The notes under the pieces are model-generated. The model did not search any database, was not told the origin of the DNA, and worked only from the letters and a program-made list of their open reading frames with translations. Both the position numbers and the translations under genes were made by a program. From the NCBI GenBank assembly GCA_030998225.1, contig JAPYXD010000698.1, positions 10,457,001 through 10,521,000 of the forward strand: a stretch of 64,000 nt of DNA. Reading direction: 5' to 3'. The stretch comes from Diplolepis rosae. Lineage: Eukaryota > Arthropoda > Insecta > Hymenoptera > Diplolepididae. Below, one piece after another: positions 45,800-57,039 of the stretch; within the stretch, counting starts at the first letter, position 1, and each line of letters starts with the position of its first letter.

Positions 45800-45835
45800 G
45801 GGAACTCACCTGAAACAAATAAAAATATAATACGT
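45800..45835 (-). promoter_or_regulatory. Combined acceptor/donor, candidate recursive splice site
   Basis: On the minus strand TATTTTTATTTGTTTCAG is followed at once by GTGAGT. This is a pyrimidine-rich acceptor joined to a strong donor at 45808-45812. That layout (Y-tract CAG|GTRAGT) is the consensus of recursive splice sites, which are known from long insect introns. It also is the donor for the exon candidate below. Confidence 0.3.
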
Positions 45836-46069
45836 CATAATTTCATAAAATTGTTCTTTATGTTTATGAATGTCAGTTACATTTGAATGGATTTGTTTTG
45901 TATGAAATCTGTTTACGAGACTTTTTAAGGCCTTTGAGTCGGATTCAAAAATGCCACATGCGTTCAATATGTGTCGAGAACTATCGTTCTTTATAATTTG
46001 TGACATTGAAGACAATAAAGTCGTAAGTGTTGTGAGGAACAACGCAAGTAAAACCGGCTTTGGATCCAT
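45810..46069 (-). CDS. Candidate first coding exon with signal-peptide-like start
   Basis: From ATG at 46069 (context CACGAGATGG) the frame reads MDPKPVLLALFLTTLTTLLS, a hydrophobic stretch like a signal peptide or membrane anchor. It continues through SSRHILNACGIFESDSKALK and HKHKEQFYEIMTYYIFICF, and ends at CAG|GTGAGT. It has a plausible start context, a secretory-type N-terminus and an ideal splice donor at the end, and it lies in non-repetitive DNA. No family is recognised and the next exon is not found. The chance of a random 87-codon frame in AT-rich DNA is not negligible. Confidence 0.3.
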
Positions 46070-46079
46070 CTCGTGTCGT

Positions 46080-46884
46080 CTGCCATTTACTCATTCGGTT
46101 ATTTCACGAACGATAAAATATCTTGTCTCCGAATAGAGAGAAACTTCAAGAAGAACACAAACGGGGAAATGGAGTGAGAAAATCGTTGACGAGAAAACCA
46201 AGCGACAACGTTGCACAAATCTAATTTCCACTCCAAATCACAATGGTTTATGTTTAAAAGGATATCATCATAATGTTATCAAGCTTATATGTTACTAAAA
46301 TGTTTACGTACCTTCTTTTGAAAAACCTGCCTTCGCTAAAAACCTACTTTGCATTACACGATTTTTACTTAGGACCTGGATTTTATCGCTGAGAAATAAA
46401 AATTCATATAAAAGAGACAAACATTATATCATCTGTAGGTATCACACGAAACATTTCATTATTACTTATAATTGTATGCTTCTAATTAATTGTTCAAAAG
46501 CAAAGTTCGCGTAATACATATAAACACAGCAATTTTCAATTGATCTTCTTCATTGTGCTTCATAAATTTAGTTTATTAAAGCTTATATTAAAATTATAAC
46601 TAATAAAGCGAAATGAATAACTCTTTCAATTTGTTAATTCATTTGGATTAATTAATTCCACACTTGTAGAGATTCCTATTAAAATTTCTGTCCAGAACTA
46701 TGATACTTTTTCTTATTATTGTTGCTTGCTTCGCCTTCAAGATCAAACGAAAAATACATCGTTAATTTATTATATCTTTCCTCTCAAAAGACAAGATTTA
46801 TTGGGGATCTCGACTGATCACGCATCTTCAATTAGGTAGAAGTACTATTTATTTAGTAAACTACGAAACATATTTTATTAGATG
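46080..46884. other. No recognised gene
   Basis: Unique AT-rich DNA upstream of the exon candidate on the minus strand. No TATA-like promoter could be defended. Confidence 0.4.
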
Positions 46885-46886
46885 TA

Positions 46887-47938
46887 CACTGAGAGAAATC
46901 GGCTTTGGTTCCTGTGCACATAGCACATAAATTTGTTGTACAGTAGTTGCCTTGACCAAAAAAGTTGAGAGAAGCTACTACTTTTATAGTTATCATGACA
47001 ATAATTTGGACTTTTTTGTGTATTCGGTTGTTGTGACCAAAGTTGATGATTAGAATGAGCTTTATACGTACCCCAACGGTTAGTACACGTACATTTTCTT
47101 TATGTGTACTGCCAAGCTCCTTTGGTTACTACAACTGCAGCGTTCGCTGTTGCGCTAGACAAATCAAGTATAACTTTCATTTTGTACATCGAGGTAAGCC
47201 TGTCGTGACAACTATTAAATCTTGTAATAGTCACACAATTTAACTTGAACTGCACTGGAGATGAGTAGTTACTTTCAAAAAGATATGCAGCCTAAGTTGA
47301 ATCCTGCCAATTCTCGTTCTCGATTCCTGGACTATATTTCACCGTGCCAAGCATTATCAGGTAAATAATTCTATTATAAATATAGTTTGGCAATTCTTTC
47401 TAAATGATAAACGATTTTGTTCGGGGACAATGCAATGCGTTCCAATTTTGCTGTCTCGTCGTATTTTGTCAAAACTATAGTCATTCAAAAAAAGTTTATG
47501 GTGATGAAAAAAGTGACAATTTTTTAACTTAATCGACGAAAGTTATCATAAATATCATTATACCGGATTATTTTTCTTAGATCTTTTCGGTGAAACTCTA
47601 TTTTTTCTAATCAAATTGAATTCGTATTTTGATAACTAAGAGAACCATACCTATAACCTCAAAAATAATTTTGGCTGGGTATTTACTGTCCGTAGACTTA
47701 GTCATTTTAACTAAACTCTATGCGCGGCTTTACGATGGACTCTGGTTCCTATAACCGCAGCGCTATGGTATTTCAAGTACCAGAATCGTGGTCTCAGTAA
47801 CGTTCCTTGTCGTTGAAGTAAACACTTTTCCCATGTATGACAGCCACTACCATGATTGTCATGAGAACTTTAACATTTTTGTAAAGACGATTTTAACAAA
47901 AAAACTTTGGTCAGTGAAACCTAAAATTTCTCTCTGTG
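46887..47938. mobile_element. TA-flanked non-autonomous element
   Basis: Ends CACTGAGAGAAATCGGCTTT and (complement) CACAGAGAGAAATTTTAGGT with TA at both sides, followed by a subterminal TTGGT.../...ACCAAAG inverted pair. 1052 bp, no transposase. Confidence 0.6.
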
Positions 47939-47944
47939 TAGCAA

Positions 47945-48830
47945 CCTTTTATTAACTAATGTAACTATCCAAAAATATATAAAATGTTAGTATTATACTT
48001 TACTAACCACATGGTATACCCAACTAATAATTTTTTTCATTGCATAATTGCAGTCTCTTATGTTAGGAAGAGATTCCGTATTGGGTACATTACCTCCAAA
48101 TGAGATGATTCAGAAAGGATAAGTAAAATCGATTATCGTTAAAGTCTCGCATGTTCGTCAACGAAATTTAATAGGATGGCTAGTAAATACGGAAAACGCT
48201 CTGCTAGGAACCATAAACGAGGGCGATAAATCGTACGAGATAATGAAGAATATTATTAAACTTGCTGAGTACATATGTAAACACCTATAATGTAGATATA
48301 TGTATATACATTGATATTGCGCACGCATCTTGTATCGACACGAATGGACCTCCTGAAATGAAATTTAACACCATGATCTTCTCGTTAACAAGTAATAGGT
48401 GTTCTGAATTTGCCATTAGAATTTCCTATAAATCCTCAATTCGCGAGCTCCATTTAATCTTTGTTAGTGATGCTGAGGATAGATGGATGGATGCTTGGTA
48501 CTGGTATACTCTTGATGGTGTTAGTGCTAGTAGTGCGGAAGGATTCGATGGTAAGCAGCTTAGAACCCTCGGGCACCCTCACCCAGCTTAGAACATGTGT
48601 TCTGAGAGCCTCCAGTCCCAGAATACTCACTGCATTACGTTGTGAAGACGAGATTTACCTCTTCGCGATATTTGATGCCGGATCAACCGATAACCAAGGG
48701 GAACTCGACTAATGAGCTTCAAAAAAGAAGTCGACACTCATTGAAATGTCAGTTCCAAACACTTCAAATGGATCAGACTTAATGACGTATGACATATCAA
48801 ATCAACTGTTTAGATTACATATCATACTAT
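47945..48830. other. Unique stretch with a mid-GC patch
   Basis: 48260-48720 has balanced composition and overlapping frames (109 and 83 codons) without motifs. Possibly host sequence. Confidence 0.35.
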
Positions 48831-48834
48831 TATA

Positions 48835-49240
48835 CCAGGTGTACAAGTATGAAACCGGTAATTTTTTTGAGAAAATACACGTTTATTTAATAAAAATGGT
48901 TATACATTCAATCTTCAAAGTAATGGCCATTGCTAGCCACACATTTTTCCCATCTCTCTGGCAATTTGTGTATGCCTCACCAAAAAAATTGTTCGTTTTT
49001 TGAGTCAAACCAGTCATCGAGCCATTTTTTCACATTTTCGTATGAATCGAAGCACAAAAATCGAGATTTTTACTAGCGAAAAAAAATTAGTTGTTGTATG
49101 AAACTTGATTGTTTATGAACTGAATATTGTTGACAGAACTCAATGCGAAGAAATGGCGTCAATGATTTGGTTTGACAGAGCGTATAGTTTTACCTAGCGA
49201 CACATATATCTCATTACCGATTTCATACTTGTACACCTGG
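48835..49240 (-). pseudogene. mariner remnant, C-terminus only, with terminal repeats
   Basis: A 406 bp element with ends CCAGGTGTACAAGTATGAAA and (complement) CCAGGTGTACAAGTATGAAA, flanked by TA. The minus strand keeps the last about 45 codons of a mariner-type transposase: VKKWLDDWFDSKNEQFFW, one stop, then GIHKLPERWEKCVASNGHYF and ED before the final stop. The rest is deleted, so it is a MITE derived from a mariner of a different subfamily from those at 19 and 22 kb. Confidence 0.85.
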
Positions 49241-49244
49241 TAAC

Positions 49245-51020
49245 TGTAGTTTGAAATTTTCAGCGTCAAACGAACAACGGAAGAACAGTATTTTTTAAAA
49301 CTCCGAAACGAACCTTTTTCTACCCGAATCCCTTCTGAAATATTTGCTGTTTCACAAAGGAAATGCTAATGTAAGCAACAGAGTTAAAAATTGTATATTA
49401 ATTTTGCTTGTCAAATGATATTCCATTAAAAAAATTTTGGTTCTGGGACATGGATATTTTACAGAAATTTTAATAAGATGTTAATCTTACTCATCAAGTT
49501 GCATAATTTATAGTTTAATATGAAATAATGATCTTTATCCAAATACCACCTTGTCAAATGGTTTTCGGCTCAAAGCAACAGTTGAATATCTACTAAGACA
49601 GTCAGTAAGACACGTCAGATACAAATATATATCTATATTGCAGATGCATACGTATACACAGGACAATCAGCAAAACGATAGCCAATCACCATAGAGATGC
49701 AGCCTGAGTGCTTCAAACAACATGTGTACAATAGTCAGCAATAGAAACAGTTCTACCGAAATATGGATAGCATGATGATACGATAAACATTGAAAGCAGT
49801 TTAGGTATACGGCGTATCTCTAAGGTTAATTAATCTTATAGTTAATTAATTTCTGTAATCGATTTAACCCACCGTTCGCTGTTCCCAGTCACATTTCCCT
49901 TCCTCATGTTTATGGACAATGCATAATTAGTATAACAAAATGGACCATAGTAGATCGAATTAGACTATATTAAATAATACCTGCTGCAGCAGTTCAAATT
50001 GTAGTAGAACTAATATTAATATGCCAAACGTTAATTCGATTTAGCCATTATTACTCAGGACTTCTGTTAATGTAACCGCTCTTTCAATTACGCATCTGAC
50101 GAACAGTGGAATTTTGAAAGCAACGTCAGTTGTGGATTGCAATGTTTCTATACTAATTCAATAATATTTTGATTAGTTTCGTCGTTTCGTTTAATTGATT
50201 ATCGGACTAGAATATCCAGGGAAGGATCAGAACGTAGGAGTATTAAGGTTTATTGATGATGATGGATCTTTCTGAAATGAGCTATAGAGCAAGAAAGAAT
50301 ATTATGTTATAATTTTCAATTAAACAAGAAACGGAAAGTTTAATGTGTTTATAAGTTTGATTACTGTAATTATAATCTGTTATTCTCCAAAATCCACGCA
50401 AACTTCCCATATAGGGGAGCTTTTCAGGGATTAATTGCAAGGTGTTTTCGCTGAGAAAGAGAGAAGCTTGAATTTTCCGGCATGTCACCCTGGTATAATT
50501 CCCATCCAACCAACAGCGTTGACGTTTGCGGAATAACCTTCATGCAATTTTCAGACAATATTGTATTTCATACAAAAATGTACAATGCGCACAAACAATA
50601 CTTCTTCTGCCAACATTCACATTACTTGCAAACCTCATGAGAAGCTGAATGTGAAAAGATATGTTTGCTTATTGTAAAGATTATCTGACACTCTGTAGTC
50701 CAGATTTTAAAATATAAATCTTTTTCAAAATGAAGACTTAAAGTATGAAAAATATGAAAACATTATAAATGGAAAATCCTCGGTTTTTACAATATACTAC
50801 TGCTAAGTTATTGGTTGGAAGAATTACTTTTTCATTGATATTATCATCCGTAATACAATGTTATTTCAAGAACACAAGAAGTGATATTAACGATGAAGTA
50901 CAATATACCATCAAATTGGTCATCTCTATTCGAAGAACAAAGTATTGTACAGGTTACAATCTAAATTGCAGTGGCTAAAATACAAACATTATTTCTTATG
51001 ATATTTGCAATCGGACTAAA
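49245..51020. other. Unique stretch, no gene called
   Basis: Includes a homeodomain-site-like, TAAT-rich segment (about 49830-50180). No coding motif in the short frames at 50282-50509 and 50769-50978. Confidence 0.4.
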
Positions 51021-51026
51021 TATGTA

Positions 51027-51484
51027 CACGGAAAAAACAGTATAGCTGTTCGACCTATACGGGAAATAGTGTCTAGACCCATGCCGTATAGGTGAGACAA
51101 CTATACTGGTTTGCCGCGCGACCTATACATTACGTCGCATGCACGCGACTCTAACCTCGAAATGAGAAAGAAGTGTCATTTTTTGAGGCGTTTTTTCGAA
51201 GCGTTTGTCGATTTGTTTGGAGCATTTTTTCTTTCTATGAAAGATCATTTTTGCGTATCGCGTATTGTTTTATCACACGCGAAAATTCACAAGAGCGATA
51301 GCGATGGCATAATATTTTGTTTACGATCGCTATACATGGTAAAATCACATCAACGAACTTGTATAGCTGTCTCACCTATACTCGTATAGTTCTGAGGACC
51401 ATACCATAGCATTGGTCTGATAGCAATATTTTCTGGTTCTGAGGACCAAAATATAGTTCTCTTAGCTATACTGTTTTTTCAGTG
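51027..51484 (+). mobile_element. Complete CACGGAAAAAACAGTATAG MITE
   Basis: 458 bp, both ends intact (CACGGAAAAAACAGTATAGC and complement CACTGAAAAAACAGTATAGC) with TA duplications. It serves as the reference for the copies at 15560 and 19666. The ATG-plus-exon segment found at 20077 is reduced to GCGATGGCATAAT here. Confidence 0.9.
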
Positions 51485-51489
51485 TACTA

Positions 51490-52290
51490 AATATATATCT
51501 ACTAATAAATATAAGCATCTTGATAGGAAATCTATAGCATATTTCACAGACCGAAGTAATTGGTCCAAATAAATATTTGTTAATACTCATACAAAAAACC
51601 TGAACTACAAAAATTACACTCTTTTTAGAATTTTAACAAATATTTCTCAATGCAAGAAGATGAGAGAGACTAACACTTGTGGGTATAGTCTATTCTAGTG
51701 TCCATGTGTGGGTGTCCATTGGTAATCCTAGCCAATGTGCACTCTCGACCACCATTGCGATTTATACGTATTACAGGAGAGTATGAAGTAAACCGTAACT
51801 CTCTGATATACTACTGTAGTATATACAACACAGACTGACATATAGTGGCAATAGTGTGGCTTCGTAAAAGGCACATCTGTGAAGACGTGAACTACGTATG
51901 TACTATATATAGAACATAGACATTAAAATGAACATATACATACTAAATGCCACTCTCTGGATTATGAACCGCCTATCTCATTACTTGATACTTAAAAATC
52001 GCTTTAAATAAAATCCAGAAGGACTTTATGCGGGCTTTTATAAAATACTCACCATAACACAAAAAACATTTTAATTGAGACAATTAGAGTCAAGAATAAG
52101 TATTTAAAAATCCCCCGATTCAGATTTCAAAATGTTGACAATTTCTTATCTCACTACAATTCTTAATAGCTTCTAGCATTAACTCTGTAAATAAATAAAT
52201 ATTTTCAGACAGAACTCTTTAGATTAAATAGTTATAAAATTAAGAGTCAAAATATGAGAATGAAGTTTATACTCCTACTGTTTTGTAAAA
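51490..52290. other. No recognised gene
   Basis: Unique DNA, AT-rich, with a short mid-GC patch (51690-51800). Confidence 0.5.
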
Positions 52291-52295
52291 ATTCA

Positions 52296-54340
52296 TTTTT
52301 ACATTCTCATCATGGATGAGAAGGTATTGTTTTTATGTGAAAAATGACTTTCAAAAATTTCATCAAATCTTTACGTTTTGAGACCCCTGAGTCAGAAAAA
52401 ATAGTTTTTACGAAAGTGCCTGTCTGTCTGTCTGTAGGTCGTGTGCGGCATAACTCTCGATAGAATTATCATATTGAATTGTGCTTTGGCACACTTTATC
52501 GGAGCCGAAAAAGTAAGGACAAGTTCGTTAACCAGCCACATCCAATCAAAACTGAGGGTTGAGCACTACTTTTGTGTTTTTGAAAATAATTTTTTGAAAA
52601 AATCAAAAATTTCAATACTGGTTTTAGATAGTGCTCATGAATCTCTAAAAATTATCCTGATAACATTTTTTGATTAAATCAAAATTAGAAATGTTACAGC
52701 ATATTCAAATTCGAAAAAAGTCAATATCAAAATTCCATTTTCCAGTTAAATTATACGAGATACGAAAAAACGTTATGATACAATATTATTTTCTACATAA
52801 AGACCTACAAATTTGAATGGCAACATTTTTTCATAAGATGCATATTTTTTTTTTTAATTCAAAAATAATCTATTGAAAATCCAAAATTCAATTTTTTAAC
52901 AATAATATGTGAAATACGAAAAAAACGTAAGAGTACAAAGTTGTTCATTTTAAAAAGATCTACAAGTTTTGTCTTACACAGTTTATGAAAAAACATATAT
53001 TTTTCGTTTCAATTCCAAAAAATACGATTAAAATTCAATAATTCCATTTTTTAGACAAAATATATGAGATAACATAAAAAAAGTTTAGATGAAAAATTAT
53101 TTGCCTAAATGAAGTCTACACATTCTTATTAAAAAATTTCTCGACAGGATGTATATTTTATGTTTTGATTTTTAATATTAAAAAAATTCGATTTTTTTCA
53201 CCAAAATATGTGAGATACGAAATAAGCGTTGTTCTGCAAAATCGTTTCCTTAAGGTAGTACGATCACGAAAATTAGACCTCAGACAAAAATAGATAATTT
53301 TGCTTTCAAGAATAGCAACATTATTATTGAAGGGCCAATTTGAATGAGAAAAGATTATTTTTCATGAAAAAAATTTGAAACACAAAAAAATAATGTTATT
53401 AATAAAATTTATTTTTGCCCAAACTTATTTTCTTATCGCTTCGAGTCAAATTTTTGAAAATGATGCGATTCTAATAAATTATGGTTCATTTTTTTAGAAA
53501 AAAGATTCTCTACAACTTGACCGTTTCCTATTTTTGAAATTGAATTAATTATTACCAAATACAGCAATTTGTTTATAAAAAGTTTGTTTTGAAAAATTGT
53601 TTTTTTTATAATTTTAGCCATTAAAGAATTCATTTTCAAAAATCGGAAATGGTCAAGTTGTAGAGGATCTTTTTACTAAAAAAATGAACCGTGATTTATT
53701 ATAATTGCATCATTTTTAAAAATTTGGCTCGAAGCGATAAGAAAATAAGTTTGGGCAAAAATGAAATTTATTAATAACATTATTTTTTTGTGTTTCAAAT
53801 TTTTTTCATGAAAAACAATCTTTTCTCTTTCAAATTAGCCCTTCAATAATAATACTGCTATTCTTGAAAGTAAAATTATCTATTTTTGCCTGAGGTCTAA
53901 TTTTCGTGAACAAACTACCTTAAATAAAGTCTACGATTATTTTTTCTTTTTGAGAGATTTGGAAGAAAATAAATTATTTTAATCATGTAATTTATTAAAA
54001 AGTTACTGAAATGTATACAGAAAATCGAGCGCGAAGCGCGAGTGTCATGATGAGAATGTTTTCCTTAAGGCCGATAGAGCCTTAAGTAAATTGAATTTCA
54101 TGTTTCACTTAAACTGAAAAAGAAATTTAGTGAATTTGAGAAAATGAGTAATTCACATCATCTTTAATATTATAGAATTGGTTTGAGCTTCAGTATTAAA
54201 TTATAAAAAATAAACTTAAACGTATGCGAAGAGCACAAGACTGAGCGCGAAGCGCGACGATCAAATCGCGCGCCCTAGGCGCGCTCAAGCTTGCGAGCGA
54301 AGCGCGCGATGAGAATGCGCCCGAGAAACGGGCAGATTTT
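52296..54340 (-). repeat. Dispersed element with GC-rich palindromes, inverted copy
   Basis: Near-identical to 2801-4545 in reverse orientation, from the ACATTCTCATCATGGATGAG end to the GCCCGAGAAACGGGCAGA end. Length differs mainly through the longer MITE inside (666 against 348 bp). It carries the same TTAA junctions, so both copies derive from one MITE-bearing ancestor. Confidence 0.85.
53254..53919. mobile_element. GGTAGT-family MITE, long copy
   Basis: TTAA at 53250-53253 and 53920-53923; ends GGTAGTACGATCACGAAAAT and (complement) GGTAGTTTGTTCACGAAAAT. The interior is itself an inverted repeat with ATTTTTGCCCAAACTTATTT and complement. Confidence 0.85.
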
Positions 54341-54892
54341 TTCGAGGGGTTCTGAGTAAATTCAAAAAAGTTCTAGAGTTCCTGATGCTCTACGAAGGTG
54401 GTTCTAGAAAATTTGAGACTTCCTTTCAAATATAAATAATTGTTATGGTTTTGATCAGAGGTAATGCCTGACTTACAAAAATTCTACGAACAGCTCTAAC
54501 AAAATTTTTTGCGAAACGGAAAAATAAAGAAATTATTTTCTTTTCAAAATTTTCGAATACTTTTCAAGTTTTTTCAAAGTTTCAAGACTTTTTACTTTTA
54601 AAAAAAAAATAACTACAAGAAATACTAGATTGTTAGTTAATTCATGATATATGTTTATGTTTGTGATTGGCTTTAGGGTTCAAAGTTAATAAAAACTCAG
54701 TTTCATCAAATCAGACGTTTCTCTTTAAGAAAATTTTCATTCTACTACTTCCCAGACATGCAGTGAAAATAACTAACAACCAATAGGTAAGATTTGAATT
54801 AATTTTTCAATTTTTCAATTTTACACTTTTTAGGAATTAAGGTCATGGGCCAAGCATGTCACGGACAAAAATAATATGTTAATCCAAACCAT

Positions 54893-55040
54893 GTAAGATA
54901 ACTTTATTTGTTTATAAAATATCTTGCTCAAAGTTTGGTAAACGTTTCAGAAGACAATAAAGAACGCCTGTTAACTTTGTTTTAGTAAAAATTCTGCAAC
55001 TTTTTTCATTTTAAAATATAAAACTGAAGTGTTTTGTAAT
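54893..55040. repeat. Diverged foldback repeat family, half copy D
   Basis: Contains AGATAACTTTATTTGTTTAT, GACAATAAAGAACGCCTGTT and AACTTTGTTTTAGTAAAAAT, as in one arm of copy C. Confidence 0.45.
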
Positions 55041-55309
55041 TTTGTAATTGTAAAAGATCTCTCAATCAAGTAATTAAGTGTATAAATCATTCAGTAACGA
55101 TGTCCGATTCATTTTTTAGAGCAATTTTAATTTGAGATGCAAATTTCAAAGGATCAAAAAGTTTTTGAAGGATTTTTAGTGTTGATGAAGACAATTGCGC
55201 TCTTGCTGCGAGTGACCGCACACTTGAATATTAAGGGCAAGCGCAAGAGGCTTGCAGCTAATTACCTGCAAGCTAATTTTCCTCATACGCGACTGCGCTT
55301 TTATGACTA

Positions 55310-55600
55310 GAAATATCGGTTTAAAAGCGATATCGCTCGCTAATAAGATATCACTTTGGGTGAAAAGCGACGAGGCTTGTACCTGAAGCGACATGGATTG
55401 GGGTAAAAAACGATGGCGCTTGTGATTAAACGTCATCGCTTTAGGTAAAAAGCGATGACGCTTGTGACTAAGCGAAATCGCTTGAAGTAAAAAGCGACGA
55501 CGCTATAGATAAGAGTTGTCGCTTTGAAAAAAAGGGATATCGCTTGAAAAACAAGCGATCGCTTACATTTTAAAAGCGATACTTTGCCTTGGGTATTATG
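55310..55600. repeat. Minisatellite of palindromic AAGCGAT..CGCTT units
   Basis: About twelve units of 18-24 bp follow each other, each a variant of AAAAGCGATGACGCTTGTGA. The core GCGATNNCGC is self-complementary, and the spacer varies (GTGACT, GAAGTAA, TAGATAAG). Several units are degenerate (AAGCGACATGGATTGG). Such an array could act as a string of protein-binding sites or fold into serial hairpins. No coding sense is seen. Confidence 0.75.
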
Positions 55601-55840
55601 CTGAGATATGCATATCAATGGAGAGCTAGAGGTCTTAGCCAACTGTTTGCTAAAGTAACTACATTGATTATTTCGACTAGAAAAATTGTACGACCAATTT
55701 TGTGAAGTCATCTTTTTTGGCAAAAAAAAAAAAATCGTAACCGGTTGTGAGCCCTCTGAAAATTCGCTAAAAATGGGAATAGTTAAAGGAAAATGCACCT
55801 AATTCGAGAGAATTTCAAGGTTTATTAGTTTTAAAGGCCT

Positions 55841-56304
55841 TCAGTGGCAAAAATAACACTTCAAACACACGGGCCGATCACACGTGTTGCACTTGATGGA
55901 ATTTGCAGCGGTCAACTTCGATGGCAGGAGCTTCAGACAGATGATGCAGAAGTCGACATCATCATCAGATGGAGAAGAGTTCATTTTTTAGAGCGTTTGG
56001 CCGACGGTTTGGCAGGTGCAGTTGCCTTCTTTTTTTTTTACTCTCCTGCTGGGGGGGCTGCTCGCTTAGCGGCTTTCTCCTTTAAAGCAGCAACGCTTCC
56101 TGGAGAAGTAAGCATGGTGCTTTGCATAGGTTTACGACCACGATTTGAAGGCTTTTTTGATGGAGCTGCTTGCAGGGGGCCAATTTCGTCCCAGACTGAT
56201 AAGCGGCTCGTTGAAGACGCATTAGATGTGGAAGGTTGTGGTGTGGTGACCACTTCCTCTTCATGTGCAGCATCTGTCCCAAGGTTACATTCAAGTGCCC
56301 ACAA
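55841..56304 (-). pseudogene. CENP-B/pogo-type transposase C-terminus
   Basis: The minus strand encodes the C-terminal part of a large pogo/CENP-B-like transposase. A Ser/Thr-rich linker (TPQPSTSNASSTSRLSVWDE) is followed by RGRKPMQSTMLTSPGSVAAL and an Ala/Lys helix (KEKAAKRAA). A Lys-rich stretch (KKKKATAPAKPSAKRS) and a small zinc-binding tail follow: DDDVDFCIICLKLLPSKLTA, then CNTCDRPVCLKCYFCH and stop at 55841-55843. The cysteine pairs CIIC, CNTC and CLKC are intact. Two frame changes occur in homopolymers (a C7 run near 56050 and an A-run near 55992). The upstream DDE domain is not found; a hAT-like element (56309-57037) follows where it should be. The longer plus-strand frame (55844-56377) is its shadow. 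Confidence 0.8.
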
Positions 56305-56308
56305 CCGG

Positions 56309-57037
56309 CAGTGTTACCAGATTAAGGATTTTTCTACTAGATTTAGGGGATTTTTGGTCCTTCAGTGGGAAATTTAGGGGGAGAAATTCTTTCGTGGGAA
56401 AATTTAGTGGTTTTTTTTTTATTCGGGGTTTTTTTAGGAGTTTATCTTATTTTACTTTAGAATCTCTAATATCCTCCAATCACCGTAATTGTTTAATTTG
56501 AAATAAGCCAAGTGATTGGTTGTACTTCCTAGGCGAGTATTAACGCTCAATTTCATTGGTTTATTGTACACATGTTCCAAAAATGACCAAAGCACAAGTA
56601 AATTATAACTGTCCTTTCCTTTAAATAGTCAATAAAATTTCTTGAAAAAAGAATCATATTTATAATATTCTTTGATTTTATCAACACTTTTTAAGACATT
56701 AGCAGCGATTAAATATTAATCAATATAATTTCTCATTATTTACTGTTTCGAAATAAATTCCAAATTTTAAAAACGCGCGTCATCAAACGTTAGGTCGGCA
56801 CAGCTACCAAAAGCGAGCGTTCTCGAATTTCTTCAGAAATTCTTTTGAAATTCTTTCTTTTTCTTAAAAAACAATATATACAAAGCGTTTAAATGTTGAA
56901 AAAAGAAAAATTTATCATGTACATATAAGAATTTTACTATTAAAAAAAAAAATTTCAGGATCTAGTGGAAATTTTTTTTTTAGTGGAAAATAGGGACTCA
57001 TCTAGGGGGAAAGCGTCTCAGACATCTGGCAACACTG
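56309..57037. mobile_element. hAT-like non-autonomous element
   Basis: Ends CAGTGTTACCAGAT and (complement) CAGTGTTGCCAGAT. The flanks ACAACCGG and ATCAACCG share CAACCG, consistent with a worn 8 bp duplication. Subterminal 'TTTAGGGG' and 'CTAGGGGGAAA' words pair across the element. No transposase. Confidence 0.65.
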
Positions 57038-57039
57038 AT

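Noticed and set aside
55310..55600. CRISPR-like array
   Set aside because: The genome is eukaryotic, units are degenerate palindromes without constant repeats or unique equal-length spacers.
55844..56377. Longest open frame of the window (177 codons, plus strand)
   Set aside because: It lies antisense to a recognisable CENP-B/pogo transposase C-terminus; its composition follows from that strand.
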